Source: an uncultured Verrucomicrobiae bacterium
GTDB taxonomy: Bacteria; Verrucomicrobiota; Verrucomicrobiia; Verrucomicrobiales; DEV007
Direction of reading: 5' to 3'
DNA: 8,542 bases
Assembly: GCA_937898895.1 (NCBI GenBank)
Contig: CALDKL010000370.1
Coordinates: 1 to 8,542, forward strand
Position numbers and translations under genes: made by a program. The notes below the pieces were generated by a model. The model saw only the letters and a program-made list of their open reading frames with translations. It was not told the DNA's origin and searched no databases. This document shows positions 6,374-8,542 of this stretch, piece by piece. Each line of letters opens with the position of its first letter. The stretch's first letter is position 1.

Positions 6374-6793
6374 TCAGATCGCGCCGCAGGAGAGGACACC
6401 CGCCCAGAGGAGGGCGACATAGACCGCCTTGGTCGCGACGTGCATCCATTGGTCGGTGGCAAACGAGGTGTGTCCTTCGCATTTGGCGTGATCGATGATC
6501 CAGTGCAGGACAAATTCGACGAAGGCAAGGAGGGGGCTGCCACAGATCACCCAGACGAATCCGGCGTGAATGAGACAGTGGGCGCTCATCAGGTAGACCC
6601 AGAGGTTGCCCGGGCTGGCTTTCCCGTCTGCCAGCGGTGGCGGAGGAGTGTTCCGGTTTTTGCCTCGCGAGAGGAAATCGCCCTGAAGTGGAAAATCGGC
6701 AATGGAGTGGCCGATCACAAAGGCAAACAACAGGACGGCGGCGGAGAGTGCACCGGTCGGGGCGGCGAGGGGCAATGTCTGGAAGTCTGGCAT
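6374..6793 (-). CDS. DUF3307 family integral membrane protein
   Basis: A 139-residue protein with about four hydrophobic helices (roughly 15-32, 66-84, 86-102, 119-136). It has the charged and polar pattern of the DUF3307 family: H29 followed by ADFPLQGDFL (32-41), then H72 and H76 in AHCLIHAG, H97 and D101 in HWIIDHAK, and DQWMH (114-118). The spaced His/Asp residues within or beside membrane helices suggest metal binding or catalysis in the membrane, but no activity is established for the family that I know of. Some relatives occur in phages and plasmids; nothing else here looks phage-like. It lies between the cyclic-nucleotide-binding-like gene (61-base gap) and the protease gene (74-base gap), in the same direction. 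The ATG at 6793 has no Shine-Dalgarno sequence. The family assignment is from motif memory. Confidence 0.8.
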   Translation of the reverse strand: MPDFQTLPLAAPTGALSAAVLLFAFVIGHSIADFPLQGDFLSRGKNRNTPPPPLADGKASPGNLWVYLMSAHCLIHAGFVWVICGSPLLAFVEFVLHWIIDHAKCEGHTSFATDQWMHVATKAVYVALLWAGVLSCGAI

Positions 6794-6854
6794 GCTGCGT
6801 GGAGTTCGCGGCGGTCAGGTTCGCTCTGGAAAAACGCCTTCGTTCACGTCCGGC

Positions 6855-7316
6855 TCAGAAGGAATCCAGCATGGCTTCCCGCGCCATCGCCACCTTTTGG
6901 TTGGTCTTGCGAAGTCGTTTGCTGAGCTGTGTGGCAATATTCACGAGAAGTCGTGCAGCGGTTCGGGGATGGGCCTCCAGGTACTGTTCGAGGCGGATCC
7001 GGTCGATTCGCCAGACTTCGGAGAAGGCTTTGCTCACTACGCTGGCACTGGCCTGGCCAGGGTCGAACATGTTGATTTCGCCAACGGTATCCCCGGCTTT
7101 GAGGGTGCCGAGCAATACCGCGCGACCCGTCACCATCGTCTGGACATGAAAGGTGCCGGAAACAACCATGAAGAGAGCGTCCTGATTGTGCCCCTCGTCG
7201 ATGAGAATCTCGCCGTCTGTGAGAGTGAGAAACTCACCGAAGTTTCCAAGCTGGGTGCGCTCTTCGAGGTCGAATTCCGAGGCGAACCCCATTTCGGGCA
7301 AGATGGCGTTGGACAT
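6855..7316 (-). CDS. single-domain cyclic-nucleotide-binding-like protein (Crp-type cNMP fold, no DNA-binding domain)
   Basis: A 153-residue protein that is essentially one cNMP-binding beta-barrel. It shows LTDGEILIDEG (32-42), ALFMVVSGTFHV (47-58), GTLKAGDTVGEINMFDP (70-86) and a C-terminal helical part with LLVNIATQLSKRLR (123-136). The phosphate-binding cassette keeps G79-E80, but aligned to CRP (GELGLFEEGQERSA) the position of the ligand-binding arginine is S90 (GQASASV), so canonical cAMP or cGMP binding is doubtful. There is no helix-turn-helix, kinase or channel domain, so it cannot act as a Crp-like transcription factor by itself; a partner protein or a ligand-independent structural role is likely. 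It has no signal peptide and is probably cytosolic. The leader before the ATG at 7316 is almost pure pyrimidine on the coding strand. The fold is confident, the function unknown. Confidence 0.85.
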   Translation of the reverse strand: MSNAILPEMGFASEFDLEERTQLGNFGEFLTLTDGEILIDEGHNQDALFMVVSGTFHVQTMVTGRAVLLGTLKAGDTVGEINMFDPGQASASVVSKAFSEVWRIDRIRLEQYLEAHPRTAARLLVNIATQLSKRLRKTNQKVAMAREAMLDSF

Positions 7317-7383
7317 TGGGGGGAGAGGGAAAAAGAAGAAGGGGTGGTCGGCCCGGTGGCTTGGGATGTGGGCACTGAGCGGT

Positions 7384-7575
7384 TCAATACTGGCCGCTCA
7401 TCATCCCGGGCATCCCGGCCTGGCCTTCCCATGGCGCGGGCATGTTGTGGGGCATGCTGCTGAGTTTTTCATGTGGCGGCTTCGGCCCCTCATTCTTCGT
7501 TGTTTCGCAGGATGATAGCAGGCATGCGGCAAGCATTGCTGTCAGAACGCAGAGAATCGGGCGCATCGGGATCAT
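7384..7575 (-). CDS. small lipoprotein, Met/Pro-rich, function unknown
   Basis: A 63-residue precursor with a hydrophobic signal segment (about 5-20) ending in the lipobox LSSC, with lipidated C23. The mature part of only 41 residues is polar and then rich in Met, Pro and Gly: MPHNMPAPWEG (41-51) and MPGMM (55-59). I chose the ATG at 7575; an ATG at 7566 (MRPIL) is equally good, and a TTG at 7590 would only add residues before the signal peptide. I have an impression that short lipoproteins with P-W-E-G tails recur in Verrucomicrobia, but this is from memory and unchecked. Its gene starts 29 bases after the coiled-coil protein's stop, pointing to co-expression and perhaps association at the envelope. 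The Met/His clusters could bind copper, but that is speculation. Confidence 0.75.
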   Translation of the reverse strand: MIPMRPILCVLTAMLAACLLSSCETTKNEGPKPPHEKLSSMPHNMPAPWEGQAGMPGMMSGQY

Positions 7576-7604
7576 GTTCGTTCGCGGCAAGGGGTTGACC
7601 GTGC

Positions 7605-8396
7605 TTATTGGACGTTTTCAAAAATCACTTTGTCGCCAGGTTGGACGTCGATCCCCTTGACCATCGACTCGTCGATGAGATCCGCAACAGTGACCATGTC
7701 CTCGAGAGTAACGATCCGGAGACGCGCGATCCGGGTGTTCCCGCGCTTCACAAGTAGGGAAGCGTCGGCGGCGACGCCGTGGGCACGCCCCGCGTTGATC
7801 ATGACAAAGTCCCATTCCTTGTTCACCGCAATGACAGTGGCGACGAGACTGTTCAGGGCGAGGCGCTGGGCTCGCTGCACCTGGAAGGTCTCCTCTTCCT
7901 TCACCTTGGCCACCTGGACCTGTTTGGCCTGGGCCGCTGTGCCGAGTTGAGTATTGAGTTCAGTCTTCTTGGTCTGGGCGGTCGTCAATTGATCCTTCAA
8001 CATCGTCAGGGTCGCATTGAGGTCATCGGTGGTATTGATGTTGCCGTCGGGGAAGGCTCGTGTCACGGCAAGGTCGATCTCCTTCTTCTCGATCTCGACC
8101 TTCTTCAACTCAGAGGTCACATCCTCGAGGGCGCGTTCGGCAATCTTGAGTTTTTGTTCGGAATCCGAAATTGCCGCTGCCGCCTGGTTTCGGGCATCCT
8201 TCGACTGCGTTTCTTTCGTCGTGGACTCGTCGCGCTTGTCCTCCGCTTCGCCCAGTTTGGCAGTGACATCGGTCACGTTGGCGACCAACGTTTTGTGCTC
8301 GTCGATGGCGGCCTCGAATTCAGCCTTGTTGAGCCAGCCGACCACAGAGGCTCCAAGCATGGCGAATCCCGCCAATATCATGATAAACTTTTTCAT
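7605..8396 (-). CDS. membrane-anchored periplasmic coiled-coil protein with C-terminal beta-rich domain
   Basis: A 263-residue protein of unknown function. MKK is followed by one hydrophobic segment (4-22) with no clear cleavage site, so it is probably an N-terminal membrane anchor, although an uncleaved-looking signal peptide is possible. Residues about 25-110 and 125-180 are rich in Glu, Lys, Gln and Ala with heptad-like spacing, a long two-part coiled coil broken by FPDGNINTTDD (115-125). Residues about 183-263 look like a compact beta-barrel (VIAVNKEWDFVMINAGRAHG, VKRGNTRIARLRIV, DVQPGDKVIF). That layout of helix followed by a GxxxGV/PGD barrel recalls MreC and flagellar FlgT-like domains, but I see no diagnostic motif. 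It lies between a Pro/Ala-tailed protein gene (38 bases upstream) and the lipoprotein gene (29 bases downstream). The ATG at 8396 has no Shine-Dalgarno sequence. It is a real gene by composition and context; its function is open. Confidence 0.88.
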   Translation of the reverse strand: MKKFIMILAGFAMLGASVVGWLNKAEFEAAIDEHKTLVANVTDVTAKLGEAEDKRDESTTKETQSKDARNQAAAAISDSEQKLKIAERALEDVTSELKKVEIEKKEIDLAVTRAFPDGNINTTDDLNATLTMLKDQLTTAQTKKTELNTQLGTAAQAKQVQVAKVKEEETFQVQRAQRLALNSLVATVIAVNKEWDFVMINAGRAHGVAADASLLVKRGNTRIARLRIVTLEDMVTVADLIDESMVKGIDVQPGDKVIFENVQ

Positions 8397-8434
8397 CTCG
8401 GGAAATCAGGTGGATGTGAAATCGAATGGCTTCG

Positions 8435-8542
8435 TTATGGTTTGGCGGGAGCCGGGGCTGGGGCCGCACGTCCCGGCGCGGGGGGGGGGGCTGCCCCTGG
8501 AGCAGGGGCGGGTGCCGGAGCACCAAACGGATCGGGAGGAGT
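8435..8542 (-). CDS. C-terminal end of an unidentified Pro/Ala-rich protein, 5' part outside the window
   Basis: An open frame entering from the right edge and ending in TAA at 8437-8435 gives 35 residues beginning TPPDPFGAPAPAPAPG and ending APAPAPAKP. It is almost wholly Pro, Ala and Gly, and no domain is visible. The composition fits the extended tail of an envelope protein, resembling the tail of the protease at 4773-6299. The frame is supported by the coherent A-P repeat, and by the stop lying 38 bases before the next gene's ATG in the same direction. It contains an 11-base C run on the coding strand, encoding a short proline stretch. Which protein this tail belongs to cannot be told from the window. 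Confidence 0.7.
   Translation of the reverse strand, partial: TPPDPFGAPAPAPAPGAAPPPAPGRAAPAPAPAKP
8480..8490. repeat. 11-base G homopolymer inside coding sequence
   Basis: Plus-strand G11, the longest homopolymer I noticed in the window, read as C11 in the coding strand of the Pro/Ala-rich tail. The frame is consistent with A-P repeats on both sides at this length, so eleven is probably the true coding length. Such runs are prone to replication slippage and to sequencing error. Confidence 0.9.

Noticed and set aside
4128..6422. A 764-codon plus-strand open frame opposite tsaD and the S41 protease gene
   Set aside because: It mirrors two certain minus-strand genes; its translation is Gly/Arg/Asp-rich without motifs. 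Long antisense frames of this kind are a usual by-product of GC-rich third positions.
7594..7622. TTGACC plus-strand -35-like box near the coiled-coil protein's stop
   Set aside because: No acceptable -10 hexamer at normal spacing, and it would only give antisense RNA.

Overview
The window is a gene-dense bacterial chromosomal segment of fairly high G+C content. Every protein gene I can support reads on the minus strand. The content is mostly housekeeping and cell envelope. The mix suggests a member of the Verrucomicrobiota or a close relative in the PVC group: an IspH of the long plant/cyanobacterial type, a Tat-exported Gfo/Idh/MocA dehydrogenase, small lipoproteins, a Pro/Ala-tailed S41 protease, and a complete lack of Shine-Dalgarno sequences. 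That taxonomic placement is inference; no rRNA or other decisive marker is present.

Layout in the direction of transcription, from high to low coordinates. (1) 8542-8435: the Pro/Ala-rich C-terminal end of a protein that enters from outside, carrying an 11-G run. (2) 8396-7605: a membrane-anchored coiled-coil protein with a C-terminal beta-rich domain. (3) 7575-7384: a 63-residue lipoprotein. (4) 7316-6855: a stand-alone cyclic-nucleotide-binding-like domain. (5) 6793-6374: a DUF3307 membrane protein. (6) 6299-4773: a secreted C-terminal processing protease (S41) with a Pro/Ala/Lys tail. (7) 4745-3729: TsaD, for tRNA t6A synthesis. Gaps between these are 27-74 bases and no terminator is visible, so they may form one long transcription unit. 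(8) 3583-2195: a Tat-exported oxidoreductase, after a 145-base gap with a possible promoter. (9) 1674-991: an L,D-transpeptidase lipoprotein, 28 bases ahead of (10) ispH, which runs out of the window at base 1.

The only long gap, 1675-2194, is AT-richer in its first half. It holds the most interesting element: a good sigma70-like promoter on the plus strand, about 80 transcribed bases with a small hairpin and a U/G-rich linker, then a perfect 10-bp stem capped by a cUUCGg tetraloop and followed by a T-rich stretch. I read this as a candidate small RNA gene transcribed against its neighbours. I see no gene in the remainder, 1890-2194.

The envelope genes (coiled-coil protein, lipoprotein, DUF3307 protein, Ctp protease, L,D-transpeptidase) suggest a region concerned with the periplasm and peptidoglycan, with two universal housekeeping enzymes (TsaD, IspH) embedded in it. 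I see no mobile elements, CRISPR arrays, tRNA or rRNA genes, or phage genes.
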